The notes: generated by a model from the letters alone, not told the origin. A stretch of 64,000 nt of DNA from Burkholderiales bacterium (GCA_016191525.1 JACPOK010000033.1:372001-436000), one strand, 5' to 3'. Shown: positions 1 to 8,936, counted from the first letter of the stretch. Translations and numbers: made by a program.

Positions 1-2456
1 AGCTGGCGCGCCTGGCGCGCCTCCACCACGTTGCCCAGCAGCTGCGGCGGCGCCGCGCCGGCAGCGGTGCTGCCCACCGGGATGTTCAGCAGCGCGTCCA
101 GCGAGTCCACCTGGTACTGCGGGCTCTGGATGACGATGTTGTAGACCACGCCGTTCTGCGGGTTCAGCCAGAAGGCCGGCGCGGTCTGCGAGCTGCCCGA
201 CAGCGCGATCAGCACGTTCTGCCCCACGTTGGTCGCCGACAGCCCCATCTGCTGCAGCCGCGTGCGATCCATCTGCAGCGCCAGGCTGGGCCCGTCCAGC
301 CGCTGGTGCACGTGCGCGTCCACCGCACCCGGGATCTTGCGGATCTCCTTGACCAGCTGCCCGGCCAGTTCGGCGTTGGCCTCCAGGTTGGCGCCCGTGA
401 ACTGCACGTCGATGGCCGCCGGCAGGCCGAAGTTCAGGATCTGCGTGACGATGTCGGCCGGCTGGAAGAAAAACTCCACGCCGGGAAAGCGTTTGGGCAA
501 TTCGCGGCGCAGCAAGGTGACGAGCTCTTCCGTCGGCCGGTGGCCTTCGCGCAGCGACATCAGGATCTCCCCGTCCAGCGTGCCGATGGTTCCGGCATTG
601 CTGTACGACAGGTTGATGCCGCTGTTGGGCACGCCCAGGTTGTCCAGGATGGTCTCGAGTTCGTCTTTCGGGATGAGCTCGCGGATGGCGGCTTCCACGG
701 CGTCGGCAGCGCGCGCCGTTTCCTCGATCCGGGTGCCGGTGGCCGTGCGCATGTGCAGCCGGATCTGGCCCCCGTCCACGCTGGGAAAGAAGTCCCGGCC
801 CAGGAAGGGATAAAGCAGGCAGGACAGCAGGCAGAACGCCATGAAGGCCACGCTGAAGCGCCGGCGGTGCGCCAGCAGCGAGGACAGCGACAGCGTATAG
901 GCGCGGCGCAGCCGCTCGAACTGCGCGTCGAACGCGCGGTACAGCCGCTGCAGCGGGCTCGCGCGCGCGCCCTCGCCGCCGTGCACATTGCCCATGAGCA
1001 GCATCACCAGCGTGGGCACCAGGCTTCGCGACAGGAAGTACGAGGCCAGCATGGCGAACACCACGGCTTCCGCCAACGGCACGAACAGGAAACGCGCCAC
1101 GCCCGACAGGAAGAACATGGGCACGAACACAATGCAGATGCACAGGGTGGACACGAAGGCCGGCACGCCGATCTCGCCCGCCCCCACGTCGATGGCCTCC
1201 AGCAGCGGCTTTCCCAGGTGCATGTGCCGCTCGATGTTCTCGATGGTGACGATGGCCTGGTCCACCAGGATGCCGACGGACAGCGCCAGCCCGCCCAGCG
1301 TCATCAGGTTGAGCGTTTCGCCCAGTGCGTACAGCGCCAGGATGGAAGCCAGGATCGACAGCGGGATCGTGAGGCCGATGATCAGCGTGCTGCGCCAGTT
1401 GCCCAGGAACAGCAGCACCATGGCGGCTGTCAGCGCGGCGGCGATCAGCGCTTCGGCCACCACGCCCTTGATGGCGGCCTTGACGAAGACCGACTGGTCG
1501 AACAGGGGCGTGACCTTGATGTCCTGCGGCATGGTCAGGGCGGCTTTGGGCAGCATGTCGCGGATGTTGGACACGATGTCCAGCGTGGAAGCCCCGCCGT
1601 TCTTCAGCACCGACAGCAGCACGCCGCGCGCGCCGTCCTGGCGCACCACGTTGGTCTGCGGCTGGAACCCGTCGCGCACGAAGGCCACGTCCTTCAGGTA
1701 GGTCGTGGCGCCGCCCACGGTGCGCACCGGCAGGTCGTTCAGGCCGGCGATGGCCTCGGGCGAGCCGTTCATTCGCACCACGTATTCGGTGCCGCCCAGC
1801 TTGGCCGTGCCGGAAGGCAGTATCAGGTTCTGCGTGTTCACCGCGTTCACCACGTCGGCGGGCGCCAGGCCCCGCGCCTGCATGGCCTGGTTGTCCAGGT
1901 CCACCGAAATCACCTTCACCTTGCCGCCGTAGGGGAAGGGAATGGCCACGCCGGGGATGGTCACCAGCTGGGGCCGCAGCGTGTTCACCGCGGCGTCGAA
2001 CACCGACTGCTCGGGCAGCGAGCCGCTGGAGAGCGCCAGCTGCACCACCGGGATGCTGGAAGCCGAATACTTGATCACCAGTGGCGGCGTGATGCCCGGG
2101 GGCAGCTGGCGCACCTGCGTCTGCATCGACGCGACCACCTGCGAGATCGCCGTCTGGATGTTGGCCGTGGGCTGGAAGAACACCTTGATGACGGTGATGC
2201 CCGGCAGCGAGGTCGATTCGATGTGCTCGATGTCGCTCACCACCGTGGTCAGGCCCCGCTCGCTCGAGGACGCGATGCGCTGGCCCATTTCCTGGGCCGG
2301 CAGGCCGTTGTAGTTCCAGATGATGGAGATCACCGGAATGTTGATTTCCGGGAAGATGTCGGTCGCCATGTTCCACAGCACAAAGGGCGTGGACAGCACG
2401 ATCAGCATCGCCATCACGATGAACGTGTAGGGGCGCCGCAGCGCCAGCTGGACCAT
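1..2456 (-). CDS. RND efflux transporter permease subunit (3' end outside window)
   Basis: Inner-membrane proton-driven pump of the resistance-nodulation-division superfamily, HAE1/AcrB-like branch. The ATG at 2456 opens a frame of about 818 codons that runs off the left edge, so roughly the last fifth of a normal ~1030-residue pump is missing. The N-terminus (MVQLALRRPYTFIV) is the usual RND start: basic residues, then the first transmembrane helix, then a large periplasmic porter loop. Near residue 400 the TM4 proton-relay segment reads VGILVDQAIVTIENIERH, so the usual Asp-Asp pair is Asp-Gln here. A second helix cluster follows, then the second periplasmic loop. No membrane-fusion partner lies upstream; it may lie beyond the left edge. 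Substrate cannot be told. Confidence 0.9.
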   Translation of the reverse strand, partial: MVQLALRRPYTFIVMAMLIVLSTPFVLWNMATDIFPEINIPVISIIWNYNGLPAQEMGQRIASSSERGLTTVVSDIEHIESTSLPGITVIKVFFQPTANIQTAISQVVASMQTQVRQLPPGITPPLVIKYSASSIPVVQLALSSGSLPEQSVFDAAVNTLRPQLVTIPGVAIPFPYGGKVKVISVDLDNQAMQARGLAPADVVNAVNTQNLILPSGTAKLGGTEYVVRMNGSPEAIAGLNDLPVRTVGGATTYLKDVAFVRDGFQPQTNVVRQDGARGVLLSVLKNGGASTLDIVSNIRDMLPKAALTMPQDIKVTPLFDQSVFVKAAIKGVVAEALIAAALTAAMVLLFLGNWRSTLIIGLTIPLSILASILALYALGETLNLMTLGGLALSVGILVDQAIVTIENIERHMHLGKPLLEAIDVGAGEIGVPAFVSTLCICIVFVPMFFLSGVARFLFVPLAEAVVFAMLASYFLSRSLVPTLVMLLMGNVHGGEGARASPLQRLYRAFDAQFERLRRAYTLSLSSLLAHRRRFSVAFMAFCLLSCLLYPFLGRDFFPSVDGGQIRLHMRTATGTRIEETARAADAVEAAIRELIPKDELETILDNLGVPNSGINLSYSNAGTIGTLDGEILMSLREGHRPTEELVTLLRRELPKRFPGVEFFFQPADIVTQILNFGLPAAIDVQFTGANLEANAELAGQLVKEIRKIPGAVDAHVHQRLDGPSLALQMDRTRLQQMGLSATNVGQNVLIALSGSSQTAPAFWLNPQNGVVYNIVIQSPQYQVDSLDALLNIPVGSTAAGAAPPQLLGNVVEARQARQ

Positions 2457-2493
2457 GGACATCGGTGGGTACTGCCTGGGGGGAAGGCCAAAT

Positions 2494-2509
2494 AATACGT
2501 CAACGTATT
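2494..2509. promoter_or_regulatory. Operator-like palindrome upstream of the RND pump gene
   Basis: AATACGT-CA-ACGTATT is a perfect 7-bp inverted repeat with a 2-bp centre, 38 bp before the RND start codon and in locally AT-rich sequence that stands out from its surroundings. The neighbouring glutaredoxin-like gene ends at 2554 on the same strand, so the palindrome lies in the only promoter space for the pump. TetR or MarR repressors of RND pumps commonly bind such sites. No cognate regulator is visible in the window. Confidence 0.45.
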
Positions 2510-2553
2510 GTTTCGGCCTTGTAAAGCCGCCGGGACGACCCCGGCGCGCGGCC

Positions 2554-2919
2554 TCAGGCCAGCATCTTCTTCAGCTCGCCGCTGGCGATCAGGGCCTTCA
2601 GGTCATCGGCGCCGCCCACCAGCGTGCCCTTGACGAACACCATCGGGAAGGTGGGCCAGCCGGACCACATCTTCAGCGCATTGCGGTCGCGCCAGGTGTT
2701 CAGGTAGTTGCCGTATTCCATGTACTTGTAGGCCACGCCGGCCTCGTCCAGCGCGGCGCGCGCCTTGCGCGGAAAGGGGTTCATGCCCATGCCGACCACC
2801 ACCACGCCGTTGGCCGCGGTGGCCGCCTTCACATCATTGACGATGGCCTGGCGGTGGGTGTCGACCTTCGCGCGGATGGCGGGATGGATCTGGGCTTCGT
2901 CGAGGATGTTGCGCGGCAT
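2554..2919 (-). CDS. Glutaredoxin-like protein lacking cysteines
   Basis: A 121-residue protein with a thioredoxin-fold glutaredoxin layout: strand VVVVGMGM, helix, then YKYMEYG, and the cis-proline segment WPTFPMVFVKGTLVGGADD followed by the C-terminal helix. The position of the CPYC/CGFS active site reads MNPFPRKA, and there is no cysteine anywhere in the protein, so classical dithiol or monothiol chemistry is impossible. It may bind glutathione or a partner without redox catalysis. The ATG at 2919 was chosen because an AGGAG lies just upstream and the domain begins there; the longer open frame upstream is not glutaredoxin-like. It is transcribed toward the RND pump, ending 97 bp before it. 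Confidence 0.8.
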   Translation of the reverse strand: MPRNILDEAQIHPAIRAKVDTHRQAIVNDVKAATAANGVVVVGMGMNPFPRKARAALDEAGVAYKYMEYGNYLNTWRDRNALKMWSGWPTFPMVFVKGTLVGGADDLKALIASGELKKMLA

Positions 2920-2984
2920 GGGGGCTCCTGAAGGGCTGCGCGAAGGTAACACAGCAGCGGGCCCCGTTAAACTGGGCCGGCCCC

Positions 2985-4232
2985 ATGCCTTTTTCATCCC
3001 TCGGCCTTTCCCCCGCACTCGTTCGCGCCATCGGCGAGATGGGCTTTGCCGCGCCCACCCCCATCCAGCAGCAGGCCATCCCGGCCATTCTGGGCGGCGC
3101 CGACGTGCTGGGCTCGGCCCAGACCGGCTCCGGCAAGACGGCCGCCTATGCCCTGCCTTTGCTGCAATTGCTGCAGCAGGGAAAGACCCACACGCCCAGG
3201 CGGGTGCGCGCCCTGGTGCTGGTGCCCACGCGGGAGCTGGCCGCCCAGGTGGGCGAAGCCATGCGCATCCTGGGCCAGCACCTGCCGCAGCCGCTGAAGA
3301 TCGCCATCGTGTTCGGCGGTGTCTCGATCAACCCGCAGATGATGGGCCTGCGCGGCGGGGCCGACGTGGTGGTGGCCACCCCCGGCCGCCTGCTGGACCT
3401 GGTGGAACACAACGCGCTCAAGCTCTCTTCAGCCGGCCTGCTGGTGCTGGACGAAGCCGACCGGCTGCTGGACCTGGGCTTCGCCGAGGAACTCCAGCGC
3501 GTGCTGGCCCTGCTGCCCGCAAAGCGGCAGAACCTGTTTTTCTCCGCCACCTTTCCCGGCCCCGTGCAGGCGCTGGCTTCCTCGCTGCTGCACGAGCCGC
3601 AGCGCATCGAAGTGGCCGCCACGCCGGACAACGAACCCGTCATCCTGCAGCGGGCGATCCAGGTGGATGAAAAAAAGCGCACCGAGCTGCTGCGCCACCT
3701 CATCACCCACGAAGGCTGGGAGCGCACGCTGGTGTTCGTCGCCACCCAGTACGCCACCGAGCACGTGGCCTGGAAGCTGTACAAGTCGGGCATCTTCGCC
3801 ACGCCGTTCCACGGGGGTTTGAGCCAGGGCGCGCGCAAGCAGGTGCTGGCCGAATTCAAGGACGACCGCTGGGACGTGCTGGTCACCACCGATCTCGCCT
3901 CACGCGGCATCGACATCGCGCAGCTGCCGGTGGTGGTGAACTACGACCTGCCCCGCTCGGCCACCGACTATGTGCACCGCATCGGCCGCACCGGCCGCGC
4001 CGGCCAAAGCGGCCAGGCCGTGAGCTTTGTCAGCGCGGCCACCGAAGCGCATTTCCGCCTGATCGAAAAGCGCCAGCACCTGAGCCTGCCGCGCGAGCAG
4101 ATCGCGGGGTTTGAGCCGGTGGAGGTGGAAGAAGCGGCGGCGGGCACCGGCGGCATCAAAGGCAAACGCCCCAGCAAGAAGGACAAGCTGCGCGCCGCGA
4201 AAAGCATGGATGCCGGATCAGGTCCGGCATGA
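2985..4232 (+). CDS. rhlE: DEAD-box ATP-dependent RNA helicase, RhlE type
   Basis: A 415-residue RNA helicase that remodels structured RNA in ribosome assembly or mRNA turnover. Motifs occur in order: Q motif (FSSLGLSPALVRAIGEMGF...PTPIQQQAIP), Walker A AQTGSGKT, PTRELA, GG, TPGR, DEAD, SAT, then the second RecA domain with ARGIDIAQLP-type and HRIGRTGRAG motifs. The N-terminus MPFSSLGLSPALV is typical of RhlE. The C-terminal tail is short and basic, and its final residues (DAGSGPA) are encoded by a palindromic repeat. There is no clear Shine-Dalgarno sequence; a GGCCC/GGGCC hairpin sits just before the start. Divergent from the glutaredoxin-like gene. Confidence 0.93.
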   Translation: MPFSSLGLSPALVRAIGEMGFAAPTPIQQQAIPAILGGADVLGSAQTGSGKTAAYALPLLQLLQQGKTHTPRRVRALVLVPTRELAAQVGEAMRILGQHLPQPLKIAIVFGGVSINPQMMGLRGGADVVVATPGRLLDLVEHNALKLSSAGLLVLDEADRLLDLGFAEELQRVLALLPAKRQNLFFSATFPGPVQALASSLLHEPQRIEVAATPDNEPVILQRAIQVDEKKRTELLRHLITHEGWERTLVFVATQYATEHVAWKLYKSGIFATPFHGGLSQGARKQVLAEFKDDRWDVLVTTDLASRGIDIAQLPVVVNYDLPRSATDYVHRIGRTGRAGQSGQAVSFVSAATEAHFRLIEKRQHLSLPREQIAGFEPVEVEEAAAGTGGIKGKRPSKKDKLRAAKSMDAGSGPA

Positions 4233-4266
4233 CAGCCGCGGTGTCATTCCGGGCTTGACCCGGAAT
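4210..4266. repeat. REP-like double palindrome between convergent genes
   Basis: Two adjacent perfect hairpins: ATGCCGGA-tcagg-TCCGGCAT (4210-4230) and ATTCCGGG-cttga-CCCGGAAT (4246-4266). Between them TGACA...TGTCA is also inverted. Extragenic palindromes of this form (8-bp arms, 5-nt loop) are dispersed in many proteobacterial genomes. The first hairpin encodes the last residues and stop of the helicase; the second encodes the last residues and stop of the opposing DUF6172 gene. It may double as a bidirectional transcription stop, though there is no T-run. Confidence 0.75.
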
Positions 4267-4567
4267 CCACGGTGGCTTCAGGCGGCTTGGCCTTGCGGTG
4301 GCCCGGCTTGGCCAGGATCTCGACGTAGAACTGCGGCCCCGCCTCTTTCGCCACGCCGTCGATCAAGCCCGTGATGGCCGACAGGTGCACCACTTCGGCC
4401 GCCTCGGGCGTCACGCCGAACTTGCAGTCGAAGTCCCAGTAGTCCACGCCTTCGGGCAGGTCGCGGCGGCGCTCGCGCTTGATGTATTTGCGGATTTCGT
4501 GCTTGACGGCGTCGAGCACCCGGTCGCGGTTCTTGCCTTCGACATTCAGCTGGAAAGTTTTCTTCAT
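4244..4567 (-). CDS. DUF6172 family protein
   Basis: A 107-residue soluble protein starting MKKTFQLNVEGKNRDRVLDAVKHEIRKYIKRERRR, followed by LPEGVDYWDFDCKFG and an Ile/Val-rich segment. I recognise this as the DUF6172 family common in beta- and gammaproteobacteria; its function is unknown. The strong basic stretch at residues 26-36 suggests nucleic-acid or phospholipid contact, but this is inference. The final dozen residues are encoded by the dispersed palindrome shared with the end of the helicase gene, so the natural C-terminus was probably rewritten when the repeat arrived. Confidence 0.75.
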   Translation of the reverse strand: MKKTFQLNVEGKNRDRVLDAVKHEIRKYIKRERRRDLPEGVDYWDFDCKFGVTPEAAEVVHLSAITGLIDGVAKEAGPQFYVEILAKPGHRKAKPPEATVDSGSSPE

Positions 4568-4619
4568 GGGCGATCGTAACGCGCCCGCGGCCCGGCGAAG
4601 TCAGCGCACCGGACCAGCC

Positions 4620-7076
4620 TCACTCGGTGGTGGGCGCCACGGGCTGCTGCAGGACCACTTCGCGCGGTGGCGGTTCGTCCCGCGCCGCTGCAGGGGGCGC
4701 CTGCACCGGCGCCGCAGCCTGCACGGGCGCTTGCACCACTGGCGCCCGCTCGATGGTGATCACCTGCGGCGCCCGGCTGCCCTGGGGCAGGGCAATGACC
4801 TGCGGACCCCGTGCATTGGGGGCGATGGTGATGACCTGCTGCGAGCGCTCGGGTTGCAGCGGTCGTTGTTCGGCGGTCACGCCCAGGGGCTGCGGCGCCG
4901 TCGTGCCGCCAATCTCCGGCACGCGGTCGAACTGGGGCGGCAGCCGGTTGGCCTGGGGCGCGACATCCATGGGCTGGCCCGGTGCGGTTTGCGGCAGCGC
5001 CTGCGGCAGCTGCGGCGGCGACAGGTCGGGCGCGGGCGTGATGACCTGGGTCTCCGTGGCCGAAGGGAACAGGCTGCTGAACCAGTCATTCACCTTGCCC
5101 AGCGTGTCCTGTGCGGGCGCCGGCTCTTCGTGCACGGCGGCGAACCGGGTGCCCGCGTCGATGGCCTTGACCTTGATCGCCTGCTGGAAAAACTCGCCCA
5201 CCATCGGCAAGGCGCTGTGCGCGCCCTGCCCCCAGTCGCTGCCCATGGTGAACTTGTTGTCGTTGAAGCCCACCCACGCGCCGGCCACCAGCTGCGGGTG
5301 CATCAGGATGAACCAGCCATCGGTGTTGTCCTGCGTGGTGCCGGTCTTGCCGGCCACGTCGGCCTGGATGCCGTAGCGGCTGCGGATGGCCGTGCCCGTG
5401 CCCTTGTCGATCACGCCGCGCATCACGTCCACCAGCGTCTGCGCGGCTGCGTTGGACATCGCGGGCTCGGGCGCCTTGGCGTGGAACTCTTCCAGCACCT
5501 TGTGGCGCGCATCCTCCACCCGCATCACCAGCATCGGCTCGATGTAGCTGCCTCCGTTGGCGATGCTGCCGTAGGCCGATACCATTTCCTTCAGCGTCAC
5601 CGGGCTGGTGCCCAGCGCCAGCGACAGCACTTCGTCCAGCTTGCTCTGGCGCACGCCCATGGCGCGCGCGAATGCCGCGACGCGCGCCGCGCCGATGCGC
5701 TGGATCAGCTGCGAGGTGATGGTGTTCTTGGAAAAGGCCAGGCCGTCGCGCAGGCTCATCGCCTGCCCGCTGGGGGGGCCGGCGTCGCTGGGCCGCCAGA
5801 CGCCGCCGCCCGGGCCCATGGAAATCTCCACCGCCTGGTCCATCAGCGTTTCGGACGGGCTGATGCCCGCCTCGAACGCGGCGCCATAGACAAAGGGCTT
5901 GAAGGTGGAGCCGGGCTGCCTGCGGGCCTGCGCCACGTGGTCGAACTGGTCTTGCGCAAAGTCGCGGCTGCCCACCCAGGCACGCACCTGCCCGTTGCGC
6001 GGGTCCAGCGCCAGGAAGCCGGCCTGCAGGGTGGACTGGTCCTTGCTCTTTCGCTTGTCCACCAGCAGCTGCAGCTTGTCGGCCTGCCGCGTCACGGCTT
6101 CGTTGGCGGCCTTCTGCAGGCGCGAGTCGATGGTGGTGTGCACCACCAGCCCGTCGGCGTACAGGTTGTAGCCGTTGCGGTCGGCCCAGTCGATCAGCCA
6201 GCGGCGCAGCTGCTGCGTGACGTGCGGCGCCGGGCCCAGGGGCTCGTCCTGCTTCTCGAAGTCCACGTTCAGGGGCGATTTCTTCAGCGTGTCGAACTTG
6301 GCCTGCTCCAGCTTGCCGTGCTTGACCATCTGGCCCATCACCGTGTTGCGCCGCTGCAGGGCGCGTTCGGGGTTGAGCACGGGGTTGTAGTAGCTGGTGC
6401 CCTTGAGCATGCCCACCAGCGTGGCGCCTTCCAGCACATTCAGCTCGCCCGCCGACTTGTCGAAATAGGTGCGCGCCGCCATTTCTATGCCCCAGGCGTT
6501 GTAGAGGAAGGGCACCGTGTTCAGGTACGTCTCCAGGATTTCATCCTTGGAATACGTGGCCTCGATCTTCAGCGCGGTGATGGCTTCCTTGATCTTGCGG
6601 TTCAGCGTGGGCGCGCGGCCGATCTGCTCGGGGTAGAGGTTGCGGGCCAGCTGCTGCGTGAGCGTGGAGCCGCCCTGCCGGTCACCGGCCAAGGTGCGCG
6701 CCGCCGCCGACATCGTCCGGCCCACGTCCAGCCCATGGTGCTGGTAGAAGCGGTGGTCTTCGGTGGCGATCAGCGCCGCCAGCACGTTGGGCGAGATGTC
6801 GGCCAGCTTGACCCAGTCGCGGTTGACGCGCTTGAACACCGCCAGCGGCTGGCCGTCGGCCGACAGCACCATGGCGGGCTGCTCGGTCACGGCCTTGCGG
6901 ATGTCGCCGGTGGCCGGCGTCAGGGGTATGAGGGCCAGCACATAGGCCAGCAGAAGCAGAGGCAGCGCTGCCGACAGCACCGCCAGCGAGCGCCAGGGGT
7001 GCGCGCGCACCGCAAGCCAGGCGCGGCGCGAGGTTTCAGCGGCAAAGGTTCCCGCGCGGGCAAGTGCTTCTCTCAT
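4620..7076 (-). CDS. Class A penicillin-binding protein (PBP1A-like), copy 1
   Basis: Bifunctional peptidoglycan synthase of 818 residues. A basic N-terminus and one transmembrane helix (about 30-52) are followed by a GT51 glycosyltransferase domain with the catalytic Glu106 in TEDHRFYQHHG and the QGGSTLTQQLARN motif near 134-146. The transpeptidase domain has Ser390-x-x-Lys393 (GSTFKPF), Ser449-Lys-Asn451 and Lys577-Thr-Gly579. After residue ~650 comes a Pro/Gln-rich tail that repeats a QVI[TA]-type unit (TQVIT, QQVIT, PQVIA, APQVIT). A second, very similar gene lies at 26151-28193 without this tail. A lytic transglycosylase follows upstream on the same strand, so synthesis and cleavage of murein may be co-expressed. 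Confidence 0.92.
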   Translation of the reverse strand: MREALARAGTFAAETSRRAWLAVRAHPWRSLAVLSAALPLLLLAYVLALIPLTPATGDIRKAVTEQPAMVLSADGQPLAVFKRVNRDWVKLADISPNVLAALIATEDHRFYQHHGLDVGRTMSAAARTLAGDRQGGSTLTQQLARNLYPEQIGRAPTLNRKIKEAITALKIEATYSKDEILETYLNTVPFLYNAWGIEMAARTYFDKSAGELNVLEGATLVGMLKGTSYYNPVLNPERALQRRNTVMGQMVKHGKLEQAKFDTLKKSPLNVDFEKQDEPLGPAPHVTQQLRRWLIDWADRNGYNLYADGLVVHTTIDSRLQKAANEAVTRQADKLQLLVDKRKSKDQSTLQAGFLALDPRNGQVRAWVGSRDFAQDQFDHVAQARRQPGSTFKPFVYGAAFEAGISPSETLMDQAVEISMGPGGGVWRPSDAGPPSGQAMSLRDGLAFSKNTITSQLIQRIGAARVAAFARAMGVRQSKLDEVLSLALGTSPVTLKEMVSAYGSIANGGSYIEPMLVMRVEDARHKVLEEFHAKAPEPAMSNAAAQTLVDVMRGVIDKGTGTAIRSRYGIQADVAGKTGTTQDNTDGWFILMHPQLVAGAWVGFNDNKFTMGSDWGQGAHSALPMVGEFFQQAIKVKAIDAGTRFAAVHEEPAPAQDTLGKVNDWFSSLFPSATETQVITPAPDLSPPQLPQALPQTAPGQPMDVAPQANRLPPQFDRVPEIGGTTAPQPLGVTAEQRPLQPERSQQVITIAPNARGPQVIALPQGSRAPQVITIERAPVVQAPVQAAAPVQAPPAAARDEPPPREVVLQQPVAPTTE

Positions 7077-7157
7077 CCGCGCAAATGTAGCGCGGCGCGC
7101 CGGGCCGCCGGTGTAGGACCGTGGCGCGAGCCGGGGTGCGAAGCTTCGCTGTCAGCT

Positions 7158-8003
7158 TCAGCGCACCATGCTGGCGAGCACCACGCCCTTGCCCTCGGAC
7201 TGGCTGAACGCCTGCAGCTGCGCATCGAGCATCACGGCCTGCTGCGCACCGATGCGGGCGTTCAGGATGTGCTTTTGCGTCTCGCTCGGCAGCTTGGCGG
7301 TGTTGCGGCCGTTCCAGACGCTGCGGCCGCGGCTGGACAGGTTGTAGTAGATCGACACGCCTTCGCGCAGCTTCTCGGCACGCTGCGCCGCACCCAGCTT
7401 GAGGCCGGCGATGCGGTCGGCGCTCCACAAGGCAGCTTCCTTCATGTGGCGCGCGGCCACGTGCACCGCTTCCACCATGTCGTTGGGGTCGCGCAGGCCC
7501 AGGGCACGCGCGGTGGCGGGTTCGAACTGCGCGATGCCCAGGTTGGGCGTGCCGTTCTTGCTGGCGCCCAGGCGCGGCACCCACGAGGTTTCCGCATTGA
7601 TGATGCCGTACACATCCTTGAAGCCCAGGCCCACCTCATGCAGGCCCGCGCGCTGCGCTGCCGACTTGGCCAGCAGCATGCGCGAATCGGGATCGGGCGT
7701 CATCAGCTTGTCGCCGCCCATGCGCGTCTCAACCCAGCGGATCTTCGTGCGCAACTGGCTGTAATAACCGTCTTCGGGCCGCGAGGGCGCAGGCGCCGGG
7801 GCAAGTGCCGCAACTGCCTCAACCGGGGCCTGCATGGCGGCCACAACGACGGGTTCACGGCCCAGCTTCACTTCGCCCACAACCACAGGCGCCGCGGCAG
7901 GCCGCACGCGGTGCGAACTCTGCCATTGGGCAACGCCCAGGTAGGTCAGCGATACCGCGGAGAGCATGACGGCCGACATGGCGATGTTTTGAAGCTTGCC
8001 CAT
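7158..8003 (-). CDS. SLT-domain lytic transglycosylase
   Basis: A 281-residue periplasmic or inner-membrane anchored murein hydrolase. The N-terminus (MGKLQNIAMSAVMLSAVSLTYLGVA) is an uncleaved signal anchor or signal peptide, followed by an Ala/Pro-rich linker and an SLT-like domain: INAETSW carries the catalytic Glu, then PNLGIAQFEPATARALGL matches the G-x-x-Q-x-x-P-A-T-A block and AARHMKEA and YYNLSSRG follow. Such enzymes cleave the MurNAc-GlcNAc bond to form anhydro-muropeptides. It lies 81 bp upstream of the PBP1A-like gene on the same strand. The 162-bp region before it (8004-8165) shows nothing I can name. Confidence 0.82.
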   Translation of the reverse strand: MGKLQNIAMSAVMLSAVSLTYLGVAQWQSSHRVRPAAAPVVVGEVKLGREPVVVAAMQAPVEAVAALAPAPAPSRPEDGYYSQLRTKIRWVETRMGGDKLMTPDPDSRMLLAKSAAQRAGLHEVGLGFKDVYGIINAETSWVPRLGASKNGTPNLGIAQFEPATARALGLRDPNDMVEAVHVAARHMKEAALWSADRIAGLKLGAAQRAEKLREGVSIYYNLSSRGRSVWNGRNTAKLPSETQKHILNARIGAQQAVMLDAQLQAFSQSEGKGVVLASMVR

Positions 8004-8165
8004 TTGTAGTCCTTGTCTTACACAGAAAGACTAGTGACAGGCAGGCCACGCGTTAGTTCATGGTTGTTTCAACTGGCCCCGCGTGTAGGCCGAAAACCGT
8101 GAATAAGTCAGCGATTTCCTACAGGATCATTGCAACGGCTGAGCCTCGCAAGCACAGCAGCAGTT

Positions 8166-8936
8166 TCAGATGGGCCGCGACCCCAGGTGCATGCCGCCGT
8201 CTAGAAGGATGAGTTCGCCGGTGACGGTGCGCGCCCCATCGATGAGCCACACAATGGCCTCGGCCACGTCCTCGGGCGAGCTCGCGCGTTGCAGCGGAAC
8301 GTTCTTTTCGTAACCCGCCCGCGCCTTTTCATAAGCCTCCTGGCCGATGCCCTGCACAAACCAGCGCGAAGTGATCAGGCCGGGGCACACCGCGTTCACG
8401 CGGACGTCCGGCGCGAGCGCGCGCGCCAGGTGCAGCGTCATGGAATTCACCGCACCTTTGGAAGCGATGTAAGGCATGGATGAGCCGATGCCCAGCGAGC
8501 CCGCGACGGACGACACATTGACGATGGCGCCGCGCGAAGCCTTCAAGTGCGGCGCGCAGGCGCGCACCATCTGGAACGTGCCCACCGTGTTCACGCCCAG
8601 GATGCGCTGGAAGGTCTGCGCATCCAGCGCATCCCAGCCCGCCGCTTCGCCGAACACGGAAACACCTGCGTTGTTGACCAGTGCGTCGATGCGGCCCCAG
8701 CGCTCCATCATGGCCGCCGCCATGGCCTTGCAATCGGCGTCCTGCGCCACGTCGCCGCGCAGCAGCAGCGTGTCGGCGCCGGCGGCCCGGCACTGCGCTT
8801 CGGATTGCCGCGCCTCGTCTTCGCTCTTCGAATAGTTGACCAGCACGTTGTAGCCGCGCTGCGCCAGCATCAGCGCCGTGGCGGCGCCCACGCCGGTGGC
8901 CGAGCCTGTCACGAGGGCTGTCTTGCGGGGTTCCAT
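8166..8936 (-). CDS. Short-chain dehydrogenase/reductase
   Basis: A classical SDR of 256 residues: cofactor motif TGSATGVG near residues 11-18, NNAG, the catalytic Ser in VSSVAG, YIASK (Tyr-x-x-x-Lys), and the C-terminal NAVCPGLI and LDGG blocks of FabG-like enzymes. It presumably oxidises a secondary alcohol or reduces a ketone with NAD(P)H; substrate unknown. The start at 8936 is preceded by an AGGAGA-like sequence. Neighbours give no pathway clue. Confidence 0.88.
   Translation of the reverse strand: MEPRKTALVTGSATGVGAATALMLAQRGYNVLVNYSKSEDEARQSEAQCRAAGADTLLLRGDVAQDADCKAMAAAMMERWGRIDALVNNAGVSVFGEAAGWDALDAQTFQRILGVNTVGTFQMVRACAPHLKASRGAIVNVSSVAGSLGIGSSMPYIASKGAVNSMTLHLARALAPDVRVNAVCPGLITSRWFVQGIGQEAYEKARAGYEKNVPLQRASSPEDVAEAIVWLIDGARTVTGELILLDGGMHLGSRPI

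Noticed and set aside
306-2495. A 729-codon plus-strand open frame opposite the RND pump gene
   Set aside because: Antisense shadow; the translation is His/Gln/Arg-rich with no recognisable motif, while the opposite strand reads as a clear RND permease.
4479-8009. A 1176-codon open frame on the plus strand opposite the PBP and lytic transglycosylase genes
   Set aside because: Its translation is His/Arg/Gly/Ala-rich low-complexity sequence with no domain, as expected from antisense of high-G+C coding DNA. The minus-strand genes have full sets of motifs.
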